The notes: a model not told the origin generated them from the letters alone. DNA of 64,000 bases from Leucosporidium creatinivorum (GCA_001600635.1 BCKL01000018.1:55974-119973); one strand, 5' to 3'. Counted from the first letter of the stretch, positions 12,054-23,025 are shown. Made by a program: numbers and translations.

Positions 12054-14627
12054 CTACCTCCGCTGCTTCTCAACATCCTCTGCATCAACTCCCCAAGCGC
12101 TCAGCTGTCCTGCGAGATCGCGAGCTGGCTTTCGTCGCTCCAACAAGTGGTCTTGAGGAAGAAGTGGCGGCTCCCGAAAGATGGCTCGAGCGCCGCTGAT
12201 CGTGCTGAGGTACAGGTCGATGTCCTCGGGGCGGTACTTAGTGGTAAGGGAGGAGAGGTAAGTCTCGATTGAGCCGAAGTCGCTGCGTAGGAAGGGAGAG
12301 ATCAGCGTCGGCGGGTGAACGGTGGGCGATGAGCAGCGAACCGAATCGCTTTGTAGGCTCTGTGAGGTCCGACTCTGCGAAAGGGAGCACACCGAGTCAG
12401 ATGTGAGGCTCGGCGACCGAGGTTCAACGCTCCGTCGACTCACTGAGGGATCCTCTCGGTGAAATCAGTCCCGCACAGCAGCGCAAAATCGAGAAACTCT
12501 TTCGAGCTCAGCTTCAGCTTCATCTTCAAGTCCGCCGAGTCGAGAAGATTCATGTGCTCGGTCATCTCCTTCGAGGGCGACGAAGGGTCGCGAAAGATGT
12601 TGACCTTGCGAAGAAGCGGCGCTCCGTAGACGACGACGTCGGTGTCCTCCGATACGACAGAACCGACGAGGCCAAGAGAGTAGAGGGTCGAACAGAGCCC
12701 TTCGGCTTCGTGAGGGCGGTCGGGAGACGGCTTGATGACGGGAAGCCCGAGAGCTCGGATGAGGGCCTGCATAAGGGGAAGGGGTCAGCTACAGCTGTTG
12801 GCAGATCTGATACAGACATGCCTCAGCGTCCTGCAGCGCACCAAATGCCAGCGGCTCGCTGTAGCGTCGCTGCCTCGCTTCGAGGATCCTGCTCGTCTCG
12901 ATGACTGCGCCGAGCTCTTCTACGCTCGCGCCCTCCTCCACAGCGTCAGCCTCGACGTTATCATGTCCTTCAAATCTAGCGCGAAGCTCATCCAGCGCTT
13001 CGTCGTCATCCATGCTGTCCTCAAGAGGCCATGAATCCGAGCGGGCGATCGCCGAGCTGGGACGAGGTGCGCCGATGCCTGCCACGGCTCGGTCGATGCG
13101 TTGGGCGAGATCTCGTTGATTCTTCGAGTAGATGGGATTGTTGCAGTCCTCGCGAAAGTGGTCTCGGAGTATCTCGAGCTCAGAGTCGAGGAGCGTCTCG
13201 ATGAAGGAGGGGTGCAGGGTCGGCGGGAGAGGCGAGGGTGCAGTCCAGGGGAGGATGATGGGCGAGGGCGGGAGAGGGAGCGAGGTAGTGTAGAGGTCGT
13301 TGTGCTCTGAGATTCGGCTGATTGGCGGCGGAGGATGGTCGAGAGGTAAGGAAGGCGAGGAGAGGACTGGCGCTTCTGATTCGGCGGTTGGCGGCAAAAA
13401 AGCTGGAGCTGCTGCCGGTGGCGGCTCTTGTGAGGGGAAAGAAACCCCGAAAGTGATGCTCGAGATACGAGGGAGGTCATTAAAGGAAGGCGATGGCGAT
13501 GTCGGCGCCGAGGGAATCTCGGGAGGAGAAGGAGGAGGAGGTGAAGAAGGTGCAGCTGCGTCGTCAAAGTAGCCGGTGACTTGAGTTGTCGAGGATCCGC
13601 GAAGGAGTCTGATGAGCGCCTCATATAGCCTGTCGAAGATCGAGCCTTCCCTCGGGGACGCTGAAGCTAGCTCATCCCTGACTCGACTTGTCGAGAGCTC
13701 GGAGTCAGGAAAGAGCGGCTCTTCGAGAACATCCTCTTCTACCGGCGCAGAGGGCTCGACTGGCGCTGTCTTGATGGGTTCGGCCTGGGCCAATCTTTCG
13801 CCGAGCTCGACGTCTTCGGCCGACAGTCCAGCTGGCGTAGAGTCGACCTGCTCGGCTTCCGAGTAGAGAGTGTTGAAACCCAGAACCTCCTTCATGAGCG
13901 CAGAATGCTCGGCTGTTGTCGTCTCCACGCGTTCGAGAGGCTCCGAGTCCGAGCTTTCGCCGAGCTGGAGATCCTCGGCGGGTGATGCGGTTGAAGGAGA
14001 GTTGGCTTGCTCGGCGTCCGGGTAGAAAGTGTTGAGAGCTTCGTCCTCTTGCATCGGCGCTAAGGGCTCGACTGGCATCGTCTCCGTGCTGTTGAGAGGC
14101 TCCGAGCTCTCGCCGAGCCTGAGATCCTCGACGGGCGGTGTGATTGGAGGTGAATCGACGGGCTCGACGGGCGCATCGGGCGGAGGAGTGAGGTTGTAGG
14201 TGGTAGCGCGCCAGTTACTCGTCTCCGAGCTTCGAATGCTGAGCGTGGCGGCGTTGAGCCTCGCCGCTTCCTGCAACTTGCGACCTCGCTCCTCCTCGAT
14301 GATCCTCCTCTCCATCTGCAGCCTTTTCGCCGCATTCCTCCTCTGCACCTCCTTCATCTTCTGCGGTACGCGTCCATCTCCATCAAAGACGAAAATGAGC
14401 TCGAACCCCTCCCGGTCGAGCTGCCTGCAGAAGTGGTAGAGGTCGAAGTTGAGGTGACGAGGTTGAGCACCGAGCGGGAGAGTTGGGCGAGAGAAGTGTA
14501 GCTTGTGGAGCAGGAGGTGGGTGTCGATGGCTAGGCTGCGATGAGGGAGAGCGGCGAGGGAGGCGTAGGGCGCTACGGCGCCTGGAGCGGATCGTTTGAT
14601 GACCTGGCTGAGACCTTTGACTCCCAT
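12054..14627 (-). CDS. XPG/FEN1-like nuclease A with long disordered insert, 796 aa
   Basis: Exons 14627-12822, 12766-12444, 12374-12342 and 12282-12054 join in frame. The protein starts MGVKGLSQVIKR, the invariant N-terminus of the XPG/FEN1 superfamily. Metal-binding acidic residues are all visible: Asp35 (AIDTHLL), Asp82 (FVFDGDG), the paired Glu of RPHEAEGLC, the Asp pair of SEDTDVVVYG and Asp of LCGTDFTERIP. The last is followed by a helix-hairpin motif (VGPHRAYKAI). Between the N and I regions, residues about 125-580 are a disordered acidic/Pro-rich insert holding three repeats near residues 158-310. Intron 12767-12821 uses a GC donor (GAG/GCATGT). Exon 3 is only 33 nt and is matched by one of equal length in paralog B at 21.4-23.0 kb. 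A structure-specific DNA or RNA nuclease is likely; it is not an orthologue of FEN1, EXO1 or XPG by length or insert. Confidence 0.85.
13697..14156 (-). repeat. Three imperfect ~50-residue coding repeats in nuclease A
   Basis: Residues about 158-209, 210-262 and 262-310 share the pattern S-P-x3-6-EDLxLGES, then EPLxxxET, then an Ala/Met/Glu-rich turn, then NTxYxDAEQ. Examples of the first block are VEDLRLGESSEPL, AEDLQLGESSDSEPL and AEDVELGERLAQAEP. The third unit is most diverged. Paralog B lacks them, so they arose within this gene by tandem duplication. Confidence 0.75.
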
Positions 14628-15185
14628 CCTACTCTGGAGTAGAGCTTCGAAGCGGTCGGAAGCGAGAGACGACGTGAGCAGCGAGAGGTAGGAGTGAGAG
14701 CGGTTGCTCGAGCTCCAGGCGGGTCGAGCGCGTCTTCGGAAAGCGGTGCAGAGTGTTTTCTAGCTCTTCGGAGCGTAGCTGGAGGGTTATGCAACAGTAC
14801 TCAGCGCTGTAGTATAGCAAAGCTACCCTACTCTGCTCCCGCTCCGCTTCCGAGCCATCGCCGAGCCACGCGCTCGAACTAGCTATCTGCAGCGCTGTCG
14901 AGCGAGAATACGCCTCTGCAAATGTACCATACATGCTGTAGTGTAGGCTATCGCCAATGCTGAAGCGAGGTCCAGCTTGGAGGCCCTGGAGGAGCGAGCC
15001 AGGGGGAAATGGGCGAGTGCAAGGACGGCAAGGACTGACCTAGGGAGCTGTAAGCCAGAAGAGTGTTCTACTTGACGGCTCAGGCTGCTTGACCGCACCT
15101 CCTGACAACGTTGAAGGGTGAGAACGCTACGAGCCCAGCTCGGCGCTCCCTTCATTCCCGAGACGGCGATGCTGCTAACGTTCCC
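14628..15185. other. Intergenic stretch, promoter of nuclease A
   Basis: About 560 bases between the stop of the peptidyl-tRNA hydrolase gene and the ATG of nuclease A, both on the minus strand. It contains an AGCGCTGTAG word at 14803-14812 that recurs in other promoters of this window. No gene was recognised. Confidence 0.4.
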
Positions 15186-15840
15186 TCAGTCCCAGCCACC
15201 CTTGCCGCTCCGCCTCCCACTCTTGACATCCTTCCGTTGCTTCTTGACCGTCTCCGTTCTCTTCTTATCCCTCCGCACGAGCTCCGAAACTCGCTTCTTC
15301 TGCTCCTCGCTCGTCTCGCCCACCAATCCTTCCCTTGCAGCGGCCAGTATGGTACTCTTGAGCTTGACGAGACATTCTTGTAGATTCTGAGGCTGTGTTC
15401 GATGTGCCGAGGCGGAGAGGAGGAGCGCCGGAGGTGAAACGACGAAATGAGGGGAGGAGCGGAGGTTGGAGAGGGCGTAGGAGGGTACGGTGGTTGAGGC
15501 TCGGGCGAGGGGAAGGCGGATAGTGGCTTTGGTGGAGAGCTTGTTGACGTTCTGCCCGCCTGGACCCGAGGAGCGCGAGTAGCTGATCTCGAGAGCCTCT
15601 GCGAAAGGCAGCGGGGTCAGCGCTGCAGCTCTGTAGCTCATTCTGGTGTAAAGACTCACCTCGAGGAAAATCTTCGGCCCTCGTCTGCTCGTATGCAGCT
15701 ATCCAGCCTCGAGCGGCGCGCATATCCTCCTGCGAAGCGAGAGAAGCGAGAGGCGGAGGGCGAGGTAGCGTAGAAGCGTGACGGGCGAGGAAGACTGCCG
15801 TCCAGCAGGTGTAGGAGGTCTGTACCTTGGTCAGGAGCAT
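15186..15840 (-). CDS. Mitochondrial peptidyl-tRNA hydrolase, ICT1/RF-1 class, 197 aa
   Basis: Two exons (15840-15660 and 15598-15186) join across a 61-nt intron. The catalytic GGQ motif sits in SYSRSSGPGGQNVNKLSTKA, the codon-independent release-factor fold found in ICT1/ArfB. The N-terminus has basic residues spaced by hydrophobic ones and no acids before residue 30 (MLLTKVQTSYTCW...LARHASTLPR), as in a mitochondrial presequence. The C-terminus is a lysine/arginine-rich tail (RRDKKRTETVKKQRKD), which in this family reaches into the mRNA channel of stalled ribosomes. It should hydrolyse peptidyl-tRNA on stalled mitochondrial ribosomes. It shares a 121-bp divergent promoter with BUB3. Confidence 0.88.
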
Positions 15841-15961
15841 CCTGAACGGCCTAAACGAGTGATGCAGCTGAACAGCAGCGACGACGTCGGAGCCAACCCC
15901 TCGAGCTCGCTTCAAGCTGCTCCTTGCCCTCGTCCGTTTCCGCTCGGTTTCCTGTATCACG
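15841..15961. promoter_or_regulatory. 121-bp bidirectional promoter
   Basis: The only DNA between the start codons of the minus-strand peptidyl-tRNA hydrolase gene and plus-strand BUB3. It must hold both 5' leaders and core promoters. No TATA box is obvious. Confidence 0.6.
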
Positions 15962-17508
15962 ATGGCAACAGGTGAGAAGCGCACACAAGCAGTCTGTAGC
16001 TACCTCTGACACGCTTCTACCCTCCCTGCAGACTTACAACTGCCGCCTTACGTCGATTCCGTCTCGTCGCTCGCTTTCCACCCTACCAACCCTAATCTCC
16101 TCGTCGGCGGATCATGGGATCGCGTAAGTCGTACTGGCCAATACCCTCGCTTCTCTCCAGCTCGTCAAAAAGAGCTACAGAAGCTCATTTGAGCCTTCCA
16201 AACACGCGCTGACTCTCTCTTCGCTCGCTAGAACGTCTACCTGCATGATCTCAGCTCACCATCAAACGTGAGGAAAGTGGCTGTTCGTGGCTCAGTGCTG
16301 GACGTGGCCTGGGCACCAGAGAGCTCGACCAAGGTGTTCGTCGGAGGTCTGGCCAAGGAGGTTCGCTCGTGAGTCGTTCTGGCAGCTCTCTCCCAGACAC
16401 CGAGCTCACCGAACCCGTTCTTACTACAGAGTCGATTTCGAGACTAACGAGAGCCAGCTGATCGCTACTCACGATGAGCCGGTCAAGTGCGTCGCGTTCA
16501 GCAGCGAGCTCAGTGAGTTCCCCTCCGAACAGCTCTCGCTCTCGGCGCTCGCTAATAGCTGAACCACTACAGGCGCGGTCATCTCCGCCTCCTGGGACTC
16601 TACCGTCCGCATCACACCTCTCACCACCCCCGGCACCTCCCTCATCCTCCCCGTCGCCGACAAGGTCTACTCTCTCGCTCTTTCGAAGTCCAAGGTCGTG
16701 GTCGCCATGGGAGGCCGTCAAGTGTGGATCTACGATATCGCTGCGCTAAAGGAGGCGCTGGAGCAAGGAACCGAGGGCAAGGACGTGGTCGTATGGCAGA
16801 AGAGGGAGAGCTCGCTCAAGTTCATGACCCGAGCAGTCAAGGCGATGCCTACGGACCAGGGTGAGCAGTTCACTCATTCGGTCGAGAGTCATCTCGCTGA
16901 CCCTGCACTTTACAGGCTACACCACGACCTCAATAGAAGGACGAGTCGCCGTCGAGTTCTTCGACCCCTCGCCCGAAGCTCAAGCCAAGAAGTACGCCTT
17001 CAAGTGTCACCGCCAAGTCATCGAAGGAGTCGACACGGTCTATCCCGTCCAGGGACTCGCCTTTAACCCCGTTTGGGGCACTTTTGCGACCGGAGGAGGC
17101 GACTGCACCGTCTCGATTTGGGATCCTCTCGCCAAGAAGCGCCTGCGGCAGTTCCCCAAGTACCCTTCGCCCATCTCGGCGCTCGAGTTCAACTGCGATG
17201 GAACCAAGCTGGCCGTCGCTTTCTCCGTACGTGGTGTTCTCTCGAGATAGCCTTCGCTTCGGCGCCGTTCGTCGAGGCGCCTACTGACTAGCTTCTCCTC
17301 TCCCTGACTTCCTCTCCTTCCGAACGTCCCTCGCCTCGGTCTTGACTCTACCCTCACCGATCACCGCCTTGTCTTTCCTCCTAACCCGCCCCTCCTCTTG
17401 CCATCTCAACAGGAGCAAGACGAGGGAGGAGTCGCTGGCGAGAAGAACGGCAACGGAGTCATTATCAGGGAGTGCGGAGACGAGGTCAAGCCCAAGGCAA
17501 AGGCTTAG
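15962..17508 (+). CDS. BUB3: Spindle checkpoint protein Bub3, 338 aa
   Basis: Seven exons (15962-15971, 16032-16123, 16232-16368, 16430-16512, 16573-16860, 16916-17226, 17413-17508) total 1017 nt and join without a frame break. The protein is a seven-blade WD-repeat propeller. The hallmark Bub3 segment is present as TTTSIEGRVAVEFFDPSPE followed by KKYAFKCHR, as are blade ends such as LVGGSWDR and TFATGGGDCTVSIWD. The C-terminus (VIIRECGDEVKPK) matches the family's IFIRxVxxxExKPK ending. Bub3 binds phosphorylated MELT motifs on the KNL1/Spc105 kinetochore scaffold and recruits Bub1 and Mad3/BubR1. The first coding exon has only 10 nt, so the start ATG depends on the 60-nt intron that follows; the joined N-terminus (MATDLQLPPYVDSVSSLAF) supports it. 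Confidence 0.95.
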
Positions 17509-17725
17509 GTGTAGCTCGAGGAGCGGAAATGTACTATTTGACGCTAGATGGCAGCGAGAGTCGAAGGGCTGAATCGCGAATGCTCTTCACCGAGTGCTTT
17601 CCCCTCGACTCTCCTTCTCCACGAGACTGCTGTTGAGATCTCATTGTACTCCGAATAAACTTGATGACATGGTACTACTGTGCATCTAACGATTGAGAGG
17701 CTTGGAAGCTACTACTCGGCCCTCG

Positions 17726-19210
17726 CTAGTTCTTCGAAAACTGTCCCTTCTGCTCGGGAATGGTGTTGATCACCAGGCCGGTTTCTAATCCTTGCTCAAT
17801 GTTGTTGAGGACGACCGTCTCCATCTGCAGTGGCGTAAAGCGTCAGCTTGCGAGGTTCGAAACGAGTCGAGGATTGACCGAGGGGAAGTCGGCCGACGAA
17901 TAACTTACGCCAAGACGAGACTCGAGGGTCTCCGTACCCATGTGAGGCAAAACCGTAACGCGGTCATTAGAGAGAAGCTTGGAATTGATCTCCGGCTCAT
18001 TCGGGAAGACATCGAGTCCCGCCGAGCCGAGCTGGCCATTCTCGAGCGCCTCCAACAGGGCCTCCTCATCCACGACACCTCCACGGGCAGTGTTGACGAG
18101 GCAAGACCCCTTCTTCATCTTGTTGAACTGATCGCGGCCGAAGAACTTGTCGGTCTTGTCGTTGAGGGGGACGTGGAGGGAGACGATGTCGGCTTGCGAG
18201 AGGAGCTCGTCCAGGGTCTTGCAGTAGGTGATGGAGTTGGCGGGCTAGAGATTATAACGAATCAGCGATCAGTCTTTGTAACGGCCCGTAGACGACTGAG
18301 AGCCAACTAATCGCAGCAAAGCCGAAGCAAACTTACGAACTCGGCGAGAAGGGCGGGATCGACGGGGTTGCGGCTGCAGTCGAAGTCGGTCAGCTACAGA
18401 AGCCGCTACAAACTTCGGCGAACTCACTTGTGGTAGATGATCTTCATATCAAAGCCCAGCGCCCGCTTAGCGAGAGCTCGGCCGATGCCTCCCATTCCGA
18501 CAATGCCGAGGACCTTGTTCTCGGGGTCGTTCTGTGCCGCAGGCGAGGTTCCCTGCTTGAACTTGCCCTCGTGGGCGCGGAGCTGAGCGTTCCAGAATTG
18601 ACGAAGGGCCGAGATGATGAGGAAGAGGGCAACGGTGGCCGTTCCGTGGTCGACTGCGCCGGGGGTGTTGGAGATTTGAATACCTGCAAGAGTGGAAAAG
18701 GTCAGCGACATGAAATGGAAGGCGCAGACGCCCCTCGGCCGATCGAAAGTTCTGCAGAAGGTCTGCTCGGCGCTGAACTCACCCCTCGCGCTGCACGCCG
18801 ACACATCGATAGGCTGTCACATGGGGCGGGAGATCAGCTCCGACCAGCGGTACAGACTCCAGACATGCACTCACATCGTACCCAGCGCCGTGGTGGCTGA
18901 CCAGCTTCAGCGATTTGGGCAGGCTCTCCACAAACTCCTTGTCGAATGGCCCGACGTTGGGCAGGCTGTTGTGGTAGATGGCTGAGATCTGTCCATACTT
19001 GCCATCAGACTTGCACTCTTCGAAGAAGGACTTGCGGTCAGGCGAGTCGAGTTGCTGAGAAGAGAGCGAAACGTGAGCGAATGCGTGGGGGAGCATCGGA
19101 AGCTGTAAAGGACTGCTCACGATGAAGTTGAACTTGCTCGAGAGAGCAGCGAGCTCCTTGGTGGCGAAGTGGACCTTTCCGCAGATGAGAACTTGCTTGA
19201 GAGCAGACAT
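17726..19210 (-). CDS. D-2-hydroxyacid dehydrogenase A (glyoxylate/hydroxypyruvate reductase type)
   Basis: A multi-exon gene starting MSALKQVLICGKVHF and ending PEQKGQFSKN. The NAD(P)-binding glycine motif is LGIVGMGGIGRALAKRALGF. Catalytic Arg is in VNTARGGVVDEEAL, Glu in DVFPNEPEI and His in LPHMGTETLES, the triad of the D-isomer-specific 2-hydroxyacid dehydrogenases. The family reduces glyoxylate, hydroxypyruvate or related 2-keto acids to D-hydroxyacids; the exact substrate cannot be read here. At least six introns of 60-100 nt split it, one using GTGAGT directly after GAGYD. Gene B lies 315 bp upstream in the same orientation and is clearly a tandem paralog with near-identical core motifs. 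Confidence 0.9.
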
Positions 19211-19524
19211 GGCGATATCGTAGGAAGGGAAAGAGCGAAGCGGCTCCGCCGCCTCTCAAGTTGCGCGCCCCGCGGTCTACTGGAAACGTCGGAGATGGAC
19301 TAGGAAGTAGGTCCAGAAGCTATAGGTAGCTCAAACTTCATTGACAATAGGTGCTCTCTCCATCAGCCAGCCTTACAGCCATCGCCGAATTCGGCCCTTC
19401 GCTGTTCAAGTCCGGCTTCTCTCCGCTGGTAGCTGTAGGGCACTGCAGCTAATGTTACAGCGAGGAAAGATGATCTACATCCCATCCTCGTATGCTCTCA
19501 CTTCCTTCGACCTTCGAAACCGCT
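19211..19524. other. Intergenic gap between the tandem dehydrogenases
   Basis: A 314-base gap holding the promoter of gene A and the 3' end of gene B. Nothing else was seen in it. Confidence 0.5.
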
Positions 19525-20990
19525 TCAAAGCTTTCCCTTCTGCTCCCACACCGGCGTAAGAAGGTCTCCGGTCGACAATGCGCTGGTAATGTTCTTGAGC
19601 GCGAGGGCCTCCATCTTGTGCTGACTCTCCTCGGTGCAGGTGCTAGATGAAAGGGAGACAAGGAAGGGTCAGCCTCGGCTTCAGATCAACCGAGCTCGAG
19701 CAATCTCCGAACTCACCCCTGGTGCGGCAGAAGCGTCAGCCTATCATTGGCGAGCAAGCGAGGGTTGATCTCCGGCTCATTAGGGAAGACATCCAGCCCC
19801 GCCGAGCTCAGCTGTCCGCTCTCCAGCGCATCCAGCAGGGCCTCCTCGTCCACGACTCCTCCGCGAGCAGTATTGACCAGCACGCTACCCTTCTTCATGG
19901 TGTTGAACTGCTTCTTGCCGAAGAAGCCGCGGGTGTTGGCGTTGAGGGGGAGGTTGAGAGAGACGACGTCCGAGGTGGCGAGGAGCTCGTCGAGGGTTGA
20001 GATGTAGGAGATGGCGCCTTCGGGCTGGGCGAGTAGAGATATGGTTAGCTCAACTATCGGGATTGAGCTGAAAGCGAGCACCAACTCACGAAGCCGGCGA
20101 GAAGGGAGGGGTCGACAGGGTTTCGGCTGCGATGCGACGGAAGTCAGCCTCGACGGTGCGATTAGCACGGTCTGAGAGAGCGAAAACTTACTTGTGGTAG
20201 ATGACCTTCATGTCAAAGCCGAGCGCGCGCTTGGCAAGAGCCTGTGCGAGGACGACAAGTCAGCTCGGCGCTCGACCCAGTACGCCGACTCCCAACTTAC
20301 CCTTCCAATCCCTCCCATGCCGACGATGCCGAGGGTCTTGTGCTCGGGGTCGTGAGCAGGAGCGATTCCCTGGTCCCACTTGCCTGTAGTGATGTCTAAT
20401 GTTAGCTCCATGGGCTGAACGAAGCAAAAGAGCGAGACGAACCAGCACGAGCGGTAATCTCGGCCTTGTAGAACTGGCGAAGGGCCGAGATGATGAGGTA
20501 CATGCCGACGGTAGCGGTAGCGTCGTCGACGGCGGAAGGGGTGTTGGAGACCTTGATGCCTGAGTGGGAGAGTCGCGTCAGCGCGAGAGCGAGAGCGAAA
20601 GTGAGAAAGCACCGAGAGCTCACCCTTGGCGGTGCAGGCGGCGATGTCGATCTGGTCGTATCCTGTAAGGAAGAGCCGGTTAGTACATGACTCCCGAAGA
20701 GCTTCCGAAGACGCGAACTCACCAGCACCATTGTGGCAGAGGTACTTGAGGCTCGGGGGCAGAGCGTTGATGATCTCCTCGTCGTAGAAGCCTACAGCGC
20801 CAGCCGAGCTGTTGTGGCGGTAGATGGCGCTGATGTTGCTGTACTTTCCAGTAGTGAGCTCCTTGATGAAGGTCGCGCGGTCGGGCGAGTCGAGGACGAG
20901 AACCTGGTAATCCTCCTCGAGCTGCTTGACTTCGTGCGTGGCCCACACGAGAGCACCGGAGATGAGGATCTGAGGCGTGGCGGAAGGCAT
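19525..20990 (-). CDS. D-2-hydroxyacid dehydrogenase B (tandem paralog)
   Basis: Starts MPSATPQILISGALVW and ends TPVWEQKGKL. Motifs match gene A: LGIVGMGGIGR for nucleotide binding, VNTARGGVVDEEALLDALES (Arg), DVFPNEPEINPRL (Glu) and LLPHQGTCTEES (His). N-terminal halves are more diverged than the C-terminal catalytic lobes, which suggests an old duplication with functional shift in substrate binding. Introns fall at similar places (after the first ANGAGYD-like loop, inside the GxGxxG helix and before the final helix), another sign of tandem origin. Expected activity is reduction of glyoxylate/hydroxypyruvate-like 2-keto acids. The ATG at 20990 is the first in frame of the leading exon. Confidence 0.9.
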
Positions 20991-21380
20991 GTTAATGATA
21001 TTGGGTGCGAGGTGTTGGTGTGTGGTGTGAAGATATGCGAGATTGGAGAAGTAAAGACGAAGATGCCCCAGGCGTCCTTGAGCTGCTCCCCCACTCTCCT
21101 CCCGCGCGGGGGCGCGTCGCAGCCTGAGCGGTCGCTGGGCAGATCTCGCGCCCACGCCTTCTGCTGCAGGCGAGATGGGGCCGAAGTTGATGGGGAGGTT
21201 TGAAGACGTGGTCGATTGCCGAGGGAGTCGAGGAGAGGAGAGTCGGCCTTGCGAAAGCCGAATCCGAGCTCCGAGCCATCGCCGAGAGCGGAATGACGGC
21301 AGTCGACGTGCTGCACAAAAGGAGACGGTTCAGCTGGGGAGACAAAGCAATAAGAGATAATCCCTCACCTCTCTCCCCTC
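20991..21380. other. Intergenic gap, promoter of dehydrogenase B
   Basis: About 390 bases upstream of the ATG at 20990 and downstream of the nuclease B stop. No gene, RNA or repeat was recognised. Confidence 0.5.
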
Positions 21381-23025
21381 CTACATATGCGCCTCCGCCA
21401 TCGCATTCTCCACCTCGCTCAAGCTCATCTCGGCGCCCTCCTTCTCCTTGACCTCATCATCCCATCTTGCCCAAATGCCCCAGTCATGCAGCAACGGCAC
21501 CAGATCCGGATCCGCCGGCCTCTGTATGAGCTGGACGTCCTCCGGCAGAGGAGGGAGGTCGAGGAAGATGGCGCGGGCGGCGCGGATCGTCTCGAGGTAG
21601 GCGATGGGGTTAGCGGGGAGGTAGCGAGATTGGGAGGCGAGGATATTCTCGATTGTGCCGTATTGCCTGTGAGGAGGGAGAGAGTCAGGATGGGGTCTGA
21701 GGGGAGGGAAATGATAAACGACGAACCGAATGAAGGCGAGAGCTTTGGCGGTACCGACGCTGCGGACAAGAAGATTGGGCGAGGAGAGGAGAGTGTGAGC
21801 GAAGCCAAGAAGAGGCGCCGAAGAGCTGTCGAGACTCACAAAGGTATCCGCTCGGTGAAGTCGGTCCCGCAGAGCAGCGCAAAGTCGACAAACTGCTCCT
21901 TGCTCAGCTCGAGCTCCTCCATCAACCTAAACGGATCCAACACATTCATCTGAGTCTTGCTGACCAGTGGCGCGCCCACCAGCGTCGCTCGTGGAGCATC
22001 CTCCGGCGCGGTCTCGTCCTCGGCGGCGTGAGCTTTCGGCTTGGCTCGAGAGGTGCTGAGTCGACGGATGAGGGGTGCTCCGTAGACGGCGACGTCCGTG
22101 TCCTCCGAGACGACGTAGTCGACGAGTCCGAGCGAGTAGAGCGTGGTGCAGAGACCCTCGGCTTCATGAGGTCGGTCGGCAGAGGGCTGGACGTAGGGGA
22201 CGCCGAGAGCTTGCACGAGGCGCTGTTTAGATCAGAAGGTGAGCTGCGATATGTACAAGACCGAGGCGAGCAGAAGCGCACCATGGTGTCGATGAAGGCC
22301 GACTTGGGCACACCGGTCGACCGACGACGATGCGAGAGACCGAGGGCGTCGCTCTTGGCGATGGTGAGCGCTACCTCCTCGTCGTGGTCGAGCTCAGGAA
22401 GGCCGGTCAAAGTCTCGTAGCTGAGGATGGAGCTGAAGAGGATGCGCTCCTCCTCGGTGATGAGGACTTGGTTCTTGGAGTAGACGGGGTTGGTCTCGTC
22501 GACTCGAAAGGCGGCGTGGAGGGCGTCGAGCTGGTAGAACGAATGCTGTAGCCTCTCCTCGACGTCAACCTGTCCCTCCAGGCCCGACGAGACGGACTGC
22601 CTCAGCGCGCCAGCAACGGCTCGGCGATCCTCCTGCGCGACTCCCGCCCACGCATCCTTGAGCTCCCTCAGCCGGTCGCCTCTTGCGCCCTCCGCTTCTC
22701 CCCTCAGCTTCTGCTGCTGCCTAGCCGCTCGTCTCTTCAAGTTCTCCTGCTCCTTCTCCGGCACCCTCGTTTCTCCATCAAACACCACAATCGCCTCGAT
22801 CCGTTCCCTCCTCAACGCCTGCAAGAACCAGAACCAAGCTCGGACGTGCCGGTGTTCCTCGTACTTGTTGTGCGAGCGGGCTTTGATGAAGTGGAATTTG
22901 GTGGTGAGGAGGTTGGCGTCGATGGCGAAGCGGGTGCCGGGGCCGAAGGAGGCGAGCGAGGGGATGGGAGTGACGGCGGAGGGGGCATACTTCTTGATGA
23001 CGGCGCCTAGGTCTTTGACTCCCAT
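21381..23025 (-). CDS. XPG/FEN1-like nuclease B, 481 aa
   Basis: Exons 23025-22282, 22222-21840, 21759-21727 and 21666-21381 join to 1446 nt. I start at MGVKDLGAVIKKYAP because Gly2 is invariant in this superfamily; the same frame is open further upstream but that part looks untranslated. Acidic metal ligands are Asp36 (FAIDANLL), Asp83 (VFDGETRVPEK), the Glu pair in RPHEAEGLC, the Asp pair in SEDTDVAVYGAP and Asp in LCGTDFTERIP. The central region (residues 90-220) is Arg/Gln/Glu-rich and helical. Exon 3 is a 33-nt microexon (VGTAKALAFIR region) at the same place as in nuclease A, with the same GTTCG donor. It lacks the long repeat-bearing insert of A. The domain A/B relationship is clear; the biological role is not known. 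Confidence 0.88.
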
